The translations under genes and the position numbers were made by a program. From contig NZ_GL890993.1 of assembly GCF_000212855.1 (NCBI RefSeq), positions 1,716,805 through 1,780,804 of the forward strand: DNA of 64,000 nt, given 5' to 3'. Under the pieces are notes generated by a model. That model saw nothing but the letters and a program-made list of their open reading frames with translations. It was not told the origin of the DNA and searched no databases. Source of the DNA: Streptococcus sanguinis SK355 (lineage in GTDB: Bacteria; Bacillota; Bacilli; Lactobacillales; Streptococcaceae). Shown piece after piece: positions 56,527 to 64,000 of the stretch. Each line of letters starts with the position of its first letter. The first letter of the stretch is position 1.

Positions 56527-56651
56527 TACAAGTAACTTGAATACAAACATATCTCAAGTTGCTACGGTTGCCACTATCGGCGATCAACCTTGTAGATTTA
56601 CTAATTTGCTCATCGGATATAATCAATCCGAATAACGATTTTCTGCAATTA
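56527..56651. repeat. Structured repeat B, copy 2
   Basis: Tandem copy, offset by 125 bp, about 75-80 percent identical by eye. Hairpins conserved: AGTAACTTG/CAAGTTGCT, GGTTG/CAACC, and TCGGAT/ATCCGA, where the third stem differs from copy 1 on both sides yet still pairs. Confidence 0.7.
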
Positions 56652-56686
56652 GTAAAATTCTAAGTCTCTTTAACCCTCTACACAAG

Positions 56687-56720
56687 ATTAGATCACATAA
56701 AATAATTTATGTAATCTAAT
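56687..56720. other. 15-bp hairpin downstream of E1 beta
   Basis: ATTAGATCACATAAA and TTTATGTAATCTAAT pair over all 15 positions (one wobble) around ATAA. It lies 30 bp beyond the E1 beta stop on the minus strand, with no T run on that strand, so it looks like an mRNA-stabilising or processing structure rather than a terminator. Confidence 0.65.
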
Positions 56721-56749
56721 TCGTGAGAAAGCCTTTTCTTTATTATACC

Positions 56750-57742
56750 TTATTCTTTATGATATGTCTTCCGAATAGCGTCTTTGATGCTTTCAACGGT
56801 CGGAATCATCGCGTTTTCCAAGTTTTGTGCATAAGGCATTGGCACATCTTCACCTGCACAACGGCGGATTGGAGCATCTAGATAGTCAAATGCTTCAGAC
56901 TCAGAAATAATCGCTGAAATTTCACCAATGAAACCGCTAGTTTTGTGGGCATCATTAACCAGAACAACCTTTCCAGTCTTCTTAACAGAATTGATGATAA
57001 TATCCTTATCAAGCGGCACCAATGTACGAGGGTCAACCACTTCTACAGAGATACCTTCTTCTGCTAATTCTTCAGCCGCCTGCATGACACGGCGAAGCAT
57101 TTTTCCGTAGGTAACAACTGTTACATCGGTACCTTCTTTTTTGATTTCACCCACTCCAAGTGGGATTACATACTCAGGATCCAGTGGCACTTCGCCTTTT
57201 TGGTTAAATTCAGACTTGTATTCCAGAATAATGACTGGGTTGTTGTCTCGGATAGAAGCTTTGAGAAGGCCTTTCATATCAGCCGGAGTTCCTGGAGCGA
57301 CTACCTTAAGACCTGGTATGTGGGTAAACCAAGATTCCAAAGACTGCGAGTGCTGAGCGGCAGAACCAACTCCATTACCTGCTGCACAGCGGACAGTCAT
57401 TGGCACCTGACCTTTTCCACCAAACATATAGCGCGTTTTAGCGGCTTGGTTAACAATAGCATCCATGGCGATTACAGAGAAGTCCATAAAGGTCATGTCT
57501 ACGATTGGACGCAGCCCTGTCATAGCTGCTCCAGCTGCTGCTCCAGAAATAGCTGCTTCCGAAATCGGACAGTCGCGTACACGCTCTGGTCCAAACTCTT
57601 CCAGCATACCAACAGATGTTCCGAAATCTCCACCAAAGACTCCGACATCCTCTCCCATCAAGAGTACATTTTCATCGCGACGCATTTCCTCAGACATAGC
57701 GAGGATAATGGTGTCACGAAAAGACATAGTTTTAGTTTCCAT
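56750..57742 (-). CDS. pdhB: Pyruvate/2-oxoacid dehydrogenase E1 beta
   Basis: 330 aa. LMGEDVGVFGGDFGTSVGMLEEFGPERVRDCPISEAAISGAAAGAAMTGLRPIVDMTFMDF, AAGNGVGSAAQHSQS, and the C-terminal VEVVDPRTLVPLDKDIII, IGEISAIISESEAFDYLDAP. Pairs with the E1 alpha 18 bp upstream. Followed on the minus strand by a 700-bp gap full of structured repeats before E2, unusual inside an operon for one enzyme complex. Confidence 0.94.
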   Translation of the reverse strand: METKTMSFRDTIILAMSEEMRRDENVLLMGEDVGVFGGDFGTSVGMLEEFGPERVRDCPISEAAISGAAAGAAMTGLRPIVDMTFMDFSVIAMDAIVNQAAKTRYMFGGKGQVPMTVRCAAGNGVGSAAQHSQSLESWFTHIPGLKVVAPGTPADMKGLLKASIRDNNPVIILEYKSEFNQKGEVPLDPEYVIPLGVGEIKKEGTDVTVVTYGKMLRRVMQAAEELAEEGISVEVVDPRTLVPLDKDIIINSVKKTGKVVLVNDAHKTSGFIGEISAIISESEAFDYLDAPIRRCAGEDVPMPYAQNLENAMIPTVESIKDAIRKTYHKE

Positions 57743-57760
57743 TTTCTTTTTCTCCTCTAT

Positions 57761-58729
57761 TTAGTCCGCGTAAATATCTTCAAAGGCAGATTCAAGCGGC
57801 GGGAACGGGCTTTCTTCTGCAAACTTCACAGACGCTTCTACTGCTTCTTTTACTCCAGCTTGGATAGCTTCTAGCTCTTCCTCGCTTGCAATCTTGTTTT
57901 CCAGCAGGTATTTACGAAGATTTTCGATTGGATCCTTCTTCTTCCATTCTTCTACTTCTTCACGAGTACGGTATTTACCTGGATCAGAGGAAGAGTGTCC
58001 CAACCAACGATAGGTTACACTCTCAATCAAGACAGGTCCTTTACCACTGCGAACATGCTCCACAGCCTTTTGGAAGCCTTCATAGACATCCAGAACATTA
58101 TTGCCATCTTCAATGAACATACCCGGAATACCATAAGCTGCACTGCGCTCGTGAATGTGCTCTACATTGGTCATTTTCTTGATGTCAGCAGAAATGCCAT
58201 AGCCGTTATTGATACAATAGAAAATTACTGGTAGATTCCAGATAGAAGCCATGTTGACTGCTTCGTGGAAGACACCTTCGTTGGTAGCACCGTCACCAAA
58301 GAAGCAGACAACAATCTTGCCTGTCTTCTGCATTTGCTGGGTCAGAGCTGCTCCGACAGCGATTCCCATGCCACCACCTACGATACCATTAGCACCAAGA
58401 TTTCCAGCATCTAGATCAGCAATGTGCATAGAGCCGCCTTTTCCTTTACAGGTTCCGGTGTATTTCCCTAGGATTTCCGCCATCATTTCGTTGAGGTTGA
58501 TTCCTTTGGCGATAGCTTGACCGTGCCCCCGGTGGTTAGAAGTCAACAAATCATCCTCATTTAAGGCCAGCATAGCACCGACATTGGCTGCTTCCTCACC
58601 CACTGAGAAGTGAGTCATTCCAGGAACCTTTCCTTTTTTTACAAGTTGAGCAATTTTCAAGTCCATACGACGGATTTCTTCCATCTTACGGAACATCTCT
58701 AACAAAAGATCTTTATCTAAAGTTGCCAT
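57761..58729 (-). CDS. pdhA: Pyruvate/2-oxoacid dehydrogenase E1 alpha
   Basis: 322 aa, first gene of the second dehydrogenase operon. TPP motif CFFGDGATNEGVFHEAVNMASIWNLPVIFYCINN; active-site segment SNHRGHGQAIAKG; MHIADLDAGNLGANGIVGGG; phosphorylation-loop-like YRWLGHSSSDPGKYRTREE. Resembles the pneumococcal AcoA-type protein. Good promoter with a cre-like site upstream. Confidence 0.94.
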   Translation of the reverse strand: MATLDKDLLLEMFRKMEEIRRMDLKIAQLVKKGKVPGMTHFSVGEEAANVGAMLALNEDDLLTSNHRGHGQAIAKGINLNEMMAEILGKYTGTCKGKGGSMHIADLDAGNLGANGIVGGGMGIAVGAALTQQMQKTGKIVVCFFGDGATNEGVFHEAVNMASIWNLPVIFYCINNGYGISADIKKMTNVEHIHERSAAYGIPGMFIEDGNNVLDVYEGFQKAVEHVRSGKGPVLIESVTYRWLGHSSSDPGKYRTREEVEEWKKKDPIENLRKYLLENKIASEEELEAIQAGVKEAVEASVKFAEESPFPPLESAFEDIYAD

Positions 58730-58763
58730 TTTTTTGCCTTTCTAAGCATAATTCTTCTATTTA

Positions 58764-58792
58764 ATTCTATCTAAAGCTGTAAGCACTGTCAA
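58764..58792 (-). promoter_or_regulatory. Promoter of the second dehydrogenase operon with cre-like site
   Basis: On the minus strand TTGACA (complement of 58787-58792), 17-bp spacer, TAGAAT (complement of 58764-58769). Across the -35 on the plus strand TGTAAGCACTGTCA (58778-58791) matches the cre consensus TGWAANCGNTNWCA with a single change, A for the central G. Suggests CcpA control; the lost CG centre makes it weaker. Confidence 0.65.
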
Positions 58793-58814
58793 AACTTTTG
58801 CTCACTTATATTTC

Positions 58815-58853
58815 ACAAAGAAAAACCAGTCAATCCATTGGATAAACTGGTTT
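58815..58853 (-). terminator. Terminator of the esterase/ATP-grasp operon
   Basis: Minus strand: AAACCAGT and ACTGGTTT pair around a 15-base loop, then TTTTTCTTTG. Lies about 100 bp beyond the ATP-grasp stop. Confidence 0.75.
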
Positions 58854-58951
58854 CCGACACCAAAATAGAAATTTCACAAACTTTTTGTGCTAGAGTAGTT
58901 TTTACTATTTTGAAACTGTTATAGGAAAATAATAGCAGAGCATGCCTCTGA

Positions 58952-60118
58952 TTAGTCAGCCTGTTTAGCAAAGTCTGCAATCATCTGCTCCATCTGCTCG
59001 CGGCTTGGTGTTGTCAGCATATAGAGGTAGTCACCTTGCAGCTCCGCAAATGCGGCTGGCATGTCTTTCTTAACCTTGAAATTATCTCTGTATTTCTCCA
59101 GCAAGTCAGCCTCAGGGTAAGCATAGTTCGTTGATGCACGGCGCGAGGTTGCCAAACAATACAGTGGCTCCATGTGGGCAGCCGGGAAAGGCTCTCCTGC
59201 TACAATCGCTGCATAGCCTCTGTAAAGATCGATTGAGTGAGCGAAATTATAGACATCAATGGTAAAGCCACCGGCTGGACGGTTATTGTACTCAATAGCT
59301 ACATAATCATCGCCTTCGCGGAAGAACTCAATATGGAAAAACCGCTCTTTCATGCCAAAGATTTTGACAATCGCTTCTCCATAAGTACGGAGTTTTGGAT
59401 CCATATCCTTGAGAACGTAGTAGGAATTATCCATCTTATACATCATCAAATCCAGCGGTGTATGCGCATAGTCAAAGGTTGTTGCAAAGACAATCTGACC
59501 GTCCTTATCTACCAAACCATCAAAAGTACAGATTTCGCCAGACTGGACAAACTTTTCAAAGAAATAAGCGGTCTGATGATCCCATTCTTGCTTGAATCGT
59601 TCGACATCATCTGCTGTTTCCAATTTAAAGGTCGCAGCTGCTCCCACTCCATTATCAGGCTTGGCAATCAAAGGCAGGCCAAGTTTCTTGACAGCCAAAT
59701 CAGCTCCAGCTTCTGTATTGACAATCTGACCGGGTACGACTGGAACACCTGCTTTTTTAAAGAGTTTCTTCATCTCAGATTTGAACTTGGTTTTTTTCAA
59801 GTCTTTTGGTTTTGCTCCAAAGACATTGAATTGCTCACGCAACTCAGCGTCCAGTTCCAGCCAGTATTCATTATGAGACTCAATCCGATCGATAGGCCCA
59901 TGCTTGTAGAAAAGAAAGGCCACAGCTCTTTTTACTTCGTCAAGATTTTCAAGATTTTCTACTCTGAAATATTCAGTCAATGAATCCTTCAAAGGTTGGT
60001 CTAGCTGGTCATAAGGCTCCTGACCAATTCCCAGAACAGTGATTCCTTTGTTAGCCAGCTCCACTGTAAACTGCTGAAAATTTTGCGGATAATAGGGAGA
60101 AATAACGATATAATTCAT
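58952..60118 (-). CDS. ATP-grasp domain protein
   Basis: 388 aa. ATP-grasp fold (carbamoyl-phosphate synthase-like): preATP-grasp Rossmann start NYIVISPYYPQNFQQFTVELANKGITVLGIG, then LPLIAKPDNGVGAAATFKLE (Lys/Gly loop), FEKFVQSGEICTFDGLV, FHIEFFREGDDYVAIEYNNRPAGGFTID with Glu/Asn metal ligands. Joins a carboxylate to an amine or thiol using ATP; substrate unknown. 12 bp after an esterase gene and preceded by AAAGGAGG, so part of a three-gene operon with two esterases. Confidence 0.88.
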   Translation of the reverse strand: MNYIVISPYYPQNFQQFTVELANKGITVLGIGQEPYDQLDQPLKDSLTEYFRVENLENLDEVKRAVAFLFYKHGPIDRIESHNEYWLELDAELREQFNVFGAKPKDLKKTKFKSEMKKLFKKAGVPVVPGQIVNTEAGADLAVKKLGLPLIAKPDNGVGAAATFKLETADDVERFKQEWDHQTAYFFEKFVQSGEICTFDGLVDKDGQIVFATTFDYAHTPLDLMMYKMDNSYYVLKDMDPKLRTYGEAIVKIFGMKERFFHIEFFREGDDYVAIEYNNRPAGGFTIDVYNFAHSIDLYRGYAAIVAGEPFPAAHMEPLYCLATSRRASTNYAYPEADLLEKYRDNFKVKKDMPAAFAELQGDYLYMLTTPSREQMEQMIADFAKQAD

Positions 60119-60130
60119 AGGAAACCTCCT

Positions 60131-60871
60131 TTAAAGATTGAGTTCATTAAGGAAATACGGCATTTGCTTACGCCACCAAATCCAGTCGTGGGAAACATCA
60201 TGGCCCCATTCAGCAAACCAAGCTGGAATATTCTTATGCTCAAAAGCCTCTTTCAGCGTGTAGAAGGAAGGCAGGCCATCCTGCTCCCAGTCGCCCAAGC
60301 CAGTACAAACGATAATATCCGCCTGTCGATAGCGGTCAATAAACCAGCCATCATTTTGGTTCCAGATATAGTCAGCTGGCGAGTTTTGATAAATGACTTC
60401 GTCGCTCAAATTATCACCGACAAAGAAACGTGCATCATAGACACCACTGAGGGCAATCACTTTATTGAAAACATCTGGATGCTGCAGGAAGAAATTAACA
60501 GCATGATAAGCTCCCATGGAGCAGCCTGTCGTCATCATAGGGTCAAACCAGCCTGTCTTATGCTTAACGAAAGGAATAGCTTCCTCGATGACATAACGCT
60601 CATATGCACGATGCATTTCTGCTCGATCGTGAGGATGCTTCCAGTCCGCCAACCAGCTCTCACTATCAACACTGCTAAGAGTGAAAAACTGGACCTTACC
60701 GGCCTCAATAAAACCTGCGCAGGCTTCAATCATGCCAAAGTCAGCATACTCGTTATGGCTGCCGCCTGATGATGCAAAGACTATAATCGGGAGCCCAGAG
60801 TGGCCATAGCGATTGACATACATTTCACGACCTAGATTGCCACTCCAATGACTTAAAAATTCTACATGCAT
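60131..60871 (-). CDS. Putative esterase (esterase D/S-formylglutathione hydrolase-like)
   Basis: 246 aa alpha/beta hydrolase. LPIIVFASSGGSHNEYADFGM, nucleophile elbow TGCSMGAYHAVNF (GxSxG), GLGDWEQDGLP, and C-terminal GHDVSHDWIWWRKQMPYFL with the catalytic His. Cytoplasmic. Middle gene of the cluster; 32 bp after the other esterase. Known acyl substrates of such enzymes are varied, so no specific role assigned. Confidence 0.87.
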   Translation of the reverse strand: MHVEFLSHWSGNLGREMYVNRYGHSGLPIIVFASSGGSHNEYADFGMIEACAGFIEAGKVQFFTLSSVDSESWLADWKHPHDRAEMHRAYERYVIEEAIPFVKHKTGWFDPMMTTGCSMGAYHAVNFFLQHPDVFNKVIALSGVYDARFFVGDNLSDEVIYQNSPADYIWNQNDGWFIDRYRQADIIVCTGLGDWEQDGLPSFYTLKEAFEHKNIPAWFAEWGHDVSHDWIWWRKQMPYFLNELNL

Positions 60872-60903
60872 AGTTTCTACCTCTTTCTTAGTGTTTGACT
60901 AGA

Positions 60904-61728
60904 TTACCATTTTTCGCCGATAAAACGGAAACAGTCCGGCAAGTGCTCCGCCCAAGCGACCTCGTTGTGAATAGCTCCAGACTGGATCTTAATCTGAATA
61001 TTGGACAAATCTACCCCAGATACAAGTAACTGCCGGAAATAGCTGAGCGATGAATCAATATAGGCCTGCTTGATATTGCCCGCCATCAATGTCTTATCTG
61101 TATCATCAGCCTCTTCCGTCCCAACATAAATGAAAACTCGCTGGTCTACCTGAAGTTTTTTTCTCTCAATATAACGGTCAAAAGCTTCCTGATGCAGCCA
61201 ATTAGCTGATGAAAAGATGCCCAGACAGCCAATCTGATCTTGGTATTCAACACCGATAAACTGGCTGATATTGCCTCCAAGAGAAGAGCCAATCATAGCC
61301 GTATGCAACCGATCAGACTTGGTCCGATAATGCTGGTCAATAAAAGGCTTGACAACTTCCATGACAAACTCCGCATACTCCGTTCCCTTGCCGCCAAACT
61401 GAATGCCGGGAATATTGGACTCTTGGAACTTCCAAGCTGCGTATTCATTCATGCGCCGTTGGCCATCGTTGTCAATAGCCACGACAATCATTTTTTCAAT
61501 ATCTGGATTACGCTTAATTGTCGGAATCACCTTCCAAGAATGGCCGCTGAAAGACTCTTTGCTATAGAGAACATTTTGTCCGTCATGAAAATAAACAACG
61601 GGATACGTCTTATTTGTATCCTGGCTATAGTTCTTTGGAAGCAATACGCGGACACGGCGTTTTTGCTTAGTATAAGGAACGACTAATTCATGTGTTTTCA
61701 TTTCAAGATAAAAATAGGATTTATTCAT
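60904..61728 (-). CDS. Putative esterase of the alpha/beta-hydrolase fold
   Basis: 274 aa. RRVRVLLPKNYSQDTNKTYPVVYFHDGQNVLYSKESFSGHSW is typical of the Fes/YbbA-like esterase family, with nucleophile in MIGSSLGGNISQF and C-terminal GAIHNEVAWAEHLPDCFRF carrying the His. Start ATG 61728 chosen (GAAAG about 12 bases upstream); the in-frame TTG at 61752 lies only ten bases from the -10 TATAAT and has no ribosome site. First gene of the esterase-esterase-ATP-grasp operon, which could handle an ester-linked siderophore or peptide conjugate; speculative. Confidence 0.85.
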   Translation of the reverse strand: MNKSYFYLEMKTHELVVPYTKQKRRVRVLLPKNYSQDTNKTYPVVYFHDGQNVLYSKESFSGHSWKVIPTIKRNPDIEKMIVVAIDNDGQRRMNEYAAWKFQESNIPGIQFGGKGTEYAEFVMEVVKPFIDQHYRTKSDRLHTAMIGSSLGGNISQFIGVEYQDQIGCLGIFSSANWLHQEAFDRYIERKKLQVDQRVFIYVGTEEADDTDKTLMAGNIKQAYIDSSLSYFRQLLVSGVDLSNIQIKIQSGAIHNEVAWAEHLPDCFRFIGEKW

Positions 61729-61783
61729 TTTCAGAAAACTTTCTATTTTCAAAATTTTTATTTATTATATCACAAATTAAGCA

Positions 61784-61810
61784 AAAAAGTTAGGAATTTC
61801 CTAACTTTTT
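61784..61810. terminator. trmFO terminator
   Basis: AAAAAGTTAGGAA and TTCCTAACTTTTT, perfect 13-base arms with a one-base centre, giving a stem with T run on either strand. Ends trmFO; the next operon's -10 (complement of 61762-61767 area) follows. Confidence 0.85.
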
Positions 61811-61843
61811 AATGATTTTTATTAGATAATGATAGAAAATAGA

Positions 61844-63178
61844 TTATTTATCCAAATAAGGGTGTAAATCCTGCAAGGCTCGCTCAGCAATTTTCTCATA
61901 GCGCTCTTTCTTGTCACGAATTCGAGGGCCGTCCAGCTCTTTGATAATGCCAAAATTGACATTCATAGGTTGGAAATGCTTGCTGTCAGCATGAGTAACA
62001 TAATGAGGCAGACTTCCAATAGCTGTTGTTTCTGGAAAAACAAGTGCTTCTTCTCCTTTGAAGAGTCGAGCAGCATTGATACTAGCAACTAGACCTGAAG
62101 CTGCTGACTCTACGTACCCTTCAACTCCAGTCATTTGACCTGCAAAGAAAAGATTTGGCTGTTTCTTAGAGCGGAAAGTCTGTTCAAGCAGATTTGGAGA
62201 GTCCATATAGGAGTTTCGATGCATAACACCATAGCGGACAAATTCTGCATTCTCAAGGCCAGGAATCATTTGAAAGACCCGCTTTTGTTCGCCCCATTTG
62301 AGATGGGTCTGGAAGCCAACGATATTGTAGAGACTGCCCGCTGCATTGTCCTGACGAAGCTGCACCACAGCGTATGGCGTCTTAAATTCACCGTCACGAG
62401 GTCCTTGGTAGTCATCTGGATATTCCAAACCAACCGGCTTCATGGGTCCATAAAGCATGGTTTTAATCCCTCGCTTAGCCATGACTTCAATAGGCATGCA
62501 GCCTTCAAAGTATTTTTCCTTCTCAAAAGAATTGAGCGGTGCTTCCTCAGCATTGACCAAAGCATCATGGAAATCCATAAATTCTTGCTTGGTCATTGGC
62601 GCATTGAGATAGGCTGCTTCGCCCTTATCATAGCGGGATTTGAGATAGACTTTGGTCATATCAATGGTATTGACATCGATGATTGGCGCTGCTGCGTCGT
62701 AGAAATAAAAACCGTTGCCTCCATTGAGCGCGTGGATTTTTTCGGCCAAAGCATCACTGGTTAACGGCCCTGTCGCAATGACTGTGATGGCATCCTCCGG
62801 AATTTCGGTGATTTCTTCACGAATGACCTCAATCAATGGATGATTGGTCACTAGTTCCGTCACCATCTGCGAAAAGCCTTCTCTATCAACCGCTAGAGCA
62901 CCTCCTGCTGGCACCCGAGTCGCTTCTGCAGCTTTTAAAATGACCGAGTCCAACCGCCGCATTTCTTCCTTGAGCAGACCGACTGCATTGGTCAGCGCAT
63001 CTCCTCGCAGAGAGTTAGAGCAGACCAGTTCTGCAAAGTCTGCAGTTTTGTGTTGAGGAGTTGACTTAACACCCCGCATTTCATAGAGTTTGACGGGGAT
63101 TCCACGCTTGGCAATCTGGTAAGCTGCTTCACTGCCAGCCAGACCAGCACCGATAACATTGATATAGGATGATGACAT
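61844..63178 (-). CDS. trmFO: tRNA m5U54 methyltransferase, folate/FAD-dependent
   Basis: 444 aa. FAD fold [55 protein letters not shown] with the conserved Cys, [29 protein letters not shown]. Methylates U54 of tRNA with methylene-THF and FADH2. Lies near topA, the usual streptococcal arrangement. Formerly called gid. Confidence 0.96.
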   Translation of the reverse strand: MSSSYINVIGAGLAGSEAAYQIAKRGIPVKLYEMRGVKSTPQHKTADFAELVCSNSLRGDALTNAVGLLKEEMRRLDSVILKAAEATRVPAGGALAVDREGFSQMVTELVTNHPLIEVIREEITEIPEDAITVIATGPLTSDALAEKIHALNGGNGFYFYDAAAPIIDVNTIDMTKVYLKSRYDKGEAAYLNAPMTKQEFMDFHDALVNAEEAPLNSFEKEKYFEGCMPIEVMAKRGIKTMLYGPMKPVGLEYPDDYQGPRDGEFKTPYAVVQLRQDNAAGSLYNIVGFQTHLKWGEQKRVFQMIPGLENAEFVRYGVMHRNSYMDSPNLLEQTFRSKKQPNLFFAGQMTGVEGYVESAASGLVASINAARLFKGEEALVFPETTAIGSLPHYVTHADSKHFQPMNVNFGIIKELDGPRIRDKKERYEKIAERALQDLHPYLDK

Positions 63179-63271
63179 GATACTCTCCCTTGGATATTTC
63201 TAGATTTTCACTCAGACCATTATAACAAAAAGATAGTAAAAAAGACAGACAGGAGAATTCCTGAATGTCCA

Positions 63272-63766
63272 TCATTTTGTCATTTTTTCCAAGTAAGCAA
63301 TCTTAGCAAAATCTTTATGATTGTTATTTTCATTTCGGTAAGAATCTTGGGAAGAAGCACGGTAGATAGCTAAGAATTGCTCTGCATTCGGCAGTAGAAA
63401 CTCAACATCTTCAACTTCTTTTCGAGTTAACTCCTCTAGCGGCACACCAGCGAATGCCTCCAAGGTTTCCATGGCTCCAAATTCAATAGATAAGCCTTCT
63501 TTTTGAAATTCATGCTCGTGCAGATCGACTAAGCGATAGCCCAAGCGCTCCATCATAGGCTCAATCTTGTCCATATCGTAAATACGTTCTTCATCTGGTG
63601 CTTCCCAGCCACGCTCATCACCATGAACATGAATATCAATATCACGCGCCTGCCAGTCTTGTCCAGTAACTTGCTCCAGACCTAGAGACCCCATCAGAAG
63701 TGGAACAATTCCCATCTTATTCAGTTGGGACGCGATTTTTAGAAATTCTCCAAATTTATCTGTCAT
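63272..63766 (-). CDS. Hypothetical protein with nucleotidyltransferase-like motif
   Basis: 164 aa, acidic, soluble. IVPLLMGSLGLEQVTGQDWQARDIDIHVHGDERGWE has the GS-x-DxD layout of the Pol-beta/MNT nucleotidyltransferase fold (G-S then DIDIHV), and IEFGAMETLEAFAG could give the third acidic residue. Automated annotation sometimes calls such streptococcal proteins phosphoribosylanthranilate isomerase; nothing here supports that. Between trmFO and topA on the same strand. Confidence 0.7.
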   Translation of the reverse strand: MTDKFGEFLKIASQLNKMGIVPLLMGSLGLEQVTGQDWQARDIDIHVHGDERGWEAPDEERIYDMDKIEPMMERLGYRLVDLHEHEFQKEGLSIEFGAMETLEAFAGVPLEELTRKEVEDVEFLLPNAEQFLAIYRASSQDSYRNENNNHKDFAKIAYLEKMTK

Positions 63767-63822
63767 AAAACTGCACCTCTTCTTCAGAAAATATTTTTCG
63801 TAATATAAATTATGTAAAATTG

Positions 63823-64000
63823 CTATTTCACTTTTTCTTCTTCGTAATCGCCATTGCTGCAGACCACTTGCTTGCCGCCACCACGAACTTTCTTTTCGAT
63901 CAGATAATGGTCACATTTTGGACAGTTCCGACCGACTGGCTTGTCCCAAGATGTGAAATCACAGTCTGGATAACGATCACATCCATAAAAAATGCGATTT
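63823..64000 (-). CDS. topA: DNA topoisomerase I, C-terminal end (partial)
   Basis: The last 59 codons, running off the right edge. Reads [18 protein letters not shown] and then [13 protein letters not shown], ending DYEEEKVK with stop TAG at 63823-63825: a four-Cys zinc-ribbon of the topoisomerase I C-terminus (GC..YP.C......P....CP.C). Too short for an ORF listing but unmistakable. The adjacent trmFO gene supports it. Confidence 0.85.
   Translation of the reverse strand, partial: NRIFYGCDRYPDCDFTSWDKPVGRNCPKCDHYLIEKKVRGGGKQVVCSNGDYEEEKVK

Noticed and set aside
56053..56749. A missed gene or lost lipoyl domain of E2 in the 700-bp gap
   Set aside because: All longer frames there cross the repeats, lack ribosome sites and show no lipoyl-like sequence; the E2 ATG has its own good ribosome site.

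Overview
The window looks like a low-GC Firmicute chromosome, most likely Streptococcus sanguinis or a close mitis/sanguinis-group relative. This rests on recognisable streptococcal genes (H2O-forming NADH oxidase, XerS with a dif-like site, a Pmp23-type lysozyme, DUF915 hydrolases, YlxM-Ffh) and on the order prfA-prmC-tsaC-glyA-NA37-pmp23, which I recall from pneumococcus. The species call is from memory and no search was run. No rRNA, tRNA, prophage or CRISPR array was seen.

Layout. 0-3 kb (minus): two NADPH-dependent FMN reductases and the flavin transferase ApbE; the larger reductase ends in a Gly-rich tail carrying two ApbE-type flavinylation motifs. 3-6.3 kb: nox and a ClC channel. 6.4-11.1 kb: an EfeO-EfeB-FTR1-TatC-TatA iron-uptake operon in which the Tat translocase sits with its likely substrate, the DyP peroxidase. 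11-13 kb: xpt and a MATE exporter. 13.4-20.6 kb: an unusual two-AAA Clp-type ATPase followed by a complete 2-oxoacid dehydrogenase set (E3, E1 alpha, E1 beta, E2). 20.9-31.5 kb: a LevR-type PRD regulator, a second MATE protein, a cytoplasmic GH20 hexosaminidase, a DUF3284 protein, a lactose/cellobiose-type PTS (IIA, IIB, IIC) with a GH1 6-phospho-beta-glucosidase, and a tautomerase. 31.6-39.9 kb: housekeeping genes from tdk to pmp23, then surface proteins. 39.9-41.3 kb: a TraX-family membrane protein and a decayed IS200/IS605 element. 41.4-46.3 kb: guaA, a GntR regulator, ylxM and ffh. 46.3-49.9 kb: accessory genes, including an AT-rich two-gene cassette (unknown protein plus XRE-ImmA metallopeptidase) with two perfect inverted repeats upstream. 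50.1-51.3 kb: a dif-like site and xerS. 51.4-64 kb: every gene is on the minus strand: lplA and a second 2-oxoacid dehydrogenase operon, an ATP-grasp/esterase cluster, trmFO, a nucleotidyltransferase-like gene and the 3' end of topA.

How it fits together. The dif/xerS pair marks the replication terminus; genes to the left are mostly plus and genes to the right are all minus, so transcription runs towards dif from both sides as expected for leading-strand coding on two replichores. Two parallel acyl-CoA-forming 2-oxoacid dehydrogenases lie 33 kb apart with different architectures: in the first the lipoyl domain is on E2, in the second it is on E3 while E2 has none and instead carries two peripheral-subunit-binding domains; lplA follows the second. 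Candidate cre boxes overlie the promoters of nox and the second dehydrogenase, and cre-like sites flank the Clp gene, suggesting CcpA control of NADH/acetyl-CoA metabolism. CodY-like boxes lie before the efe operon and between apbE and nox.

Most worth following up: (1) the 700-bp E1 beta-E2 gap of the second dehydrogenase operon, which contains three copies of one hairpin element and two tandem copies of another, both with paired substitutions between copies that preserve base pairing; (2) the FMN reductase-PAS-like protein with a double flavinylation tail; (3) the XRE-ImmA cassette near dif; (4) the lipoyl domain relocated to E3; (5) the xerS promoter overlapping dif, with an apparent 3' frameshift in xerS.
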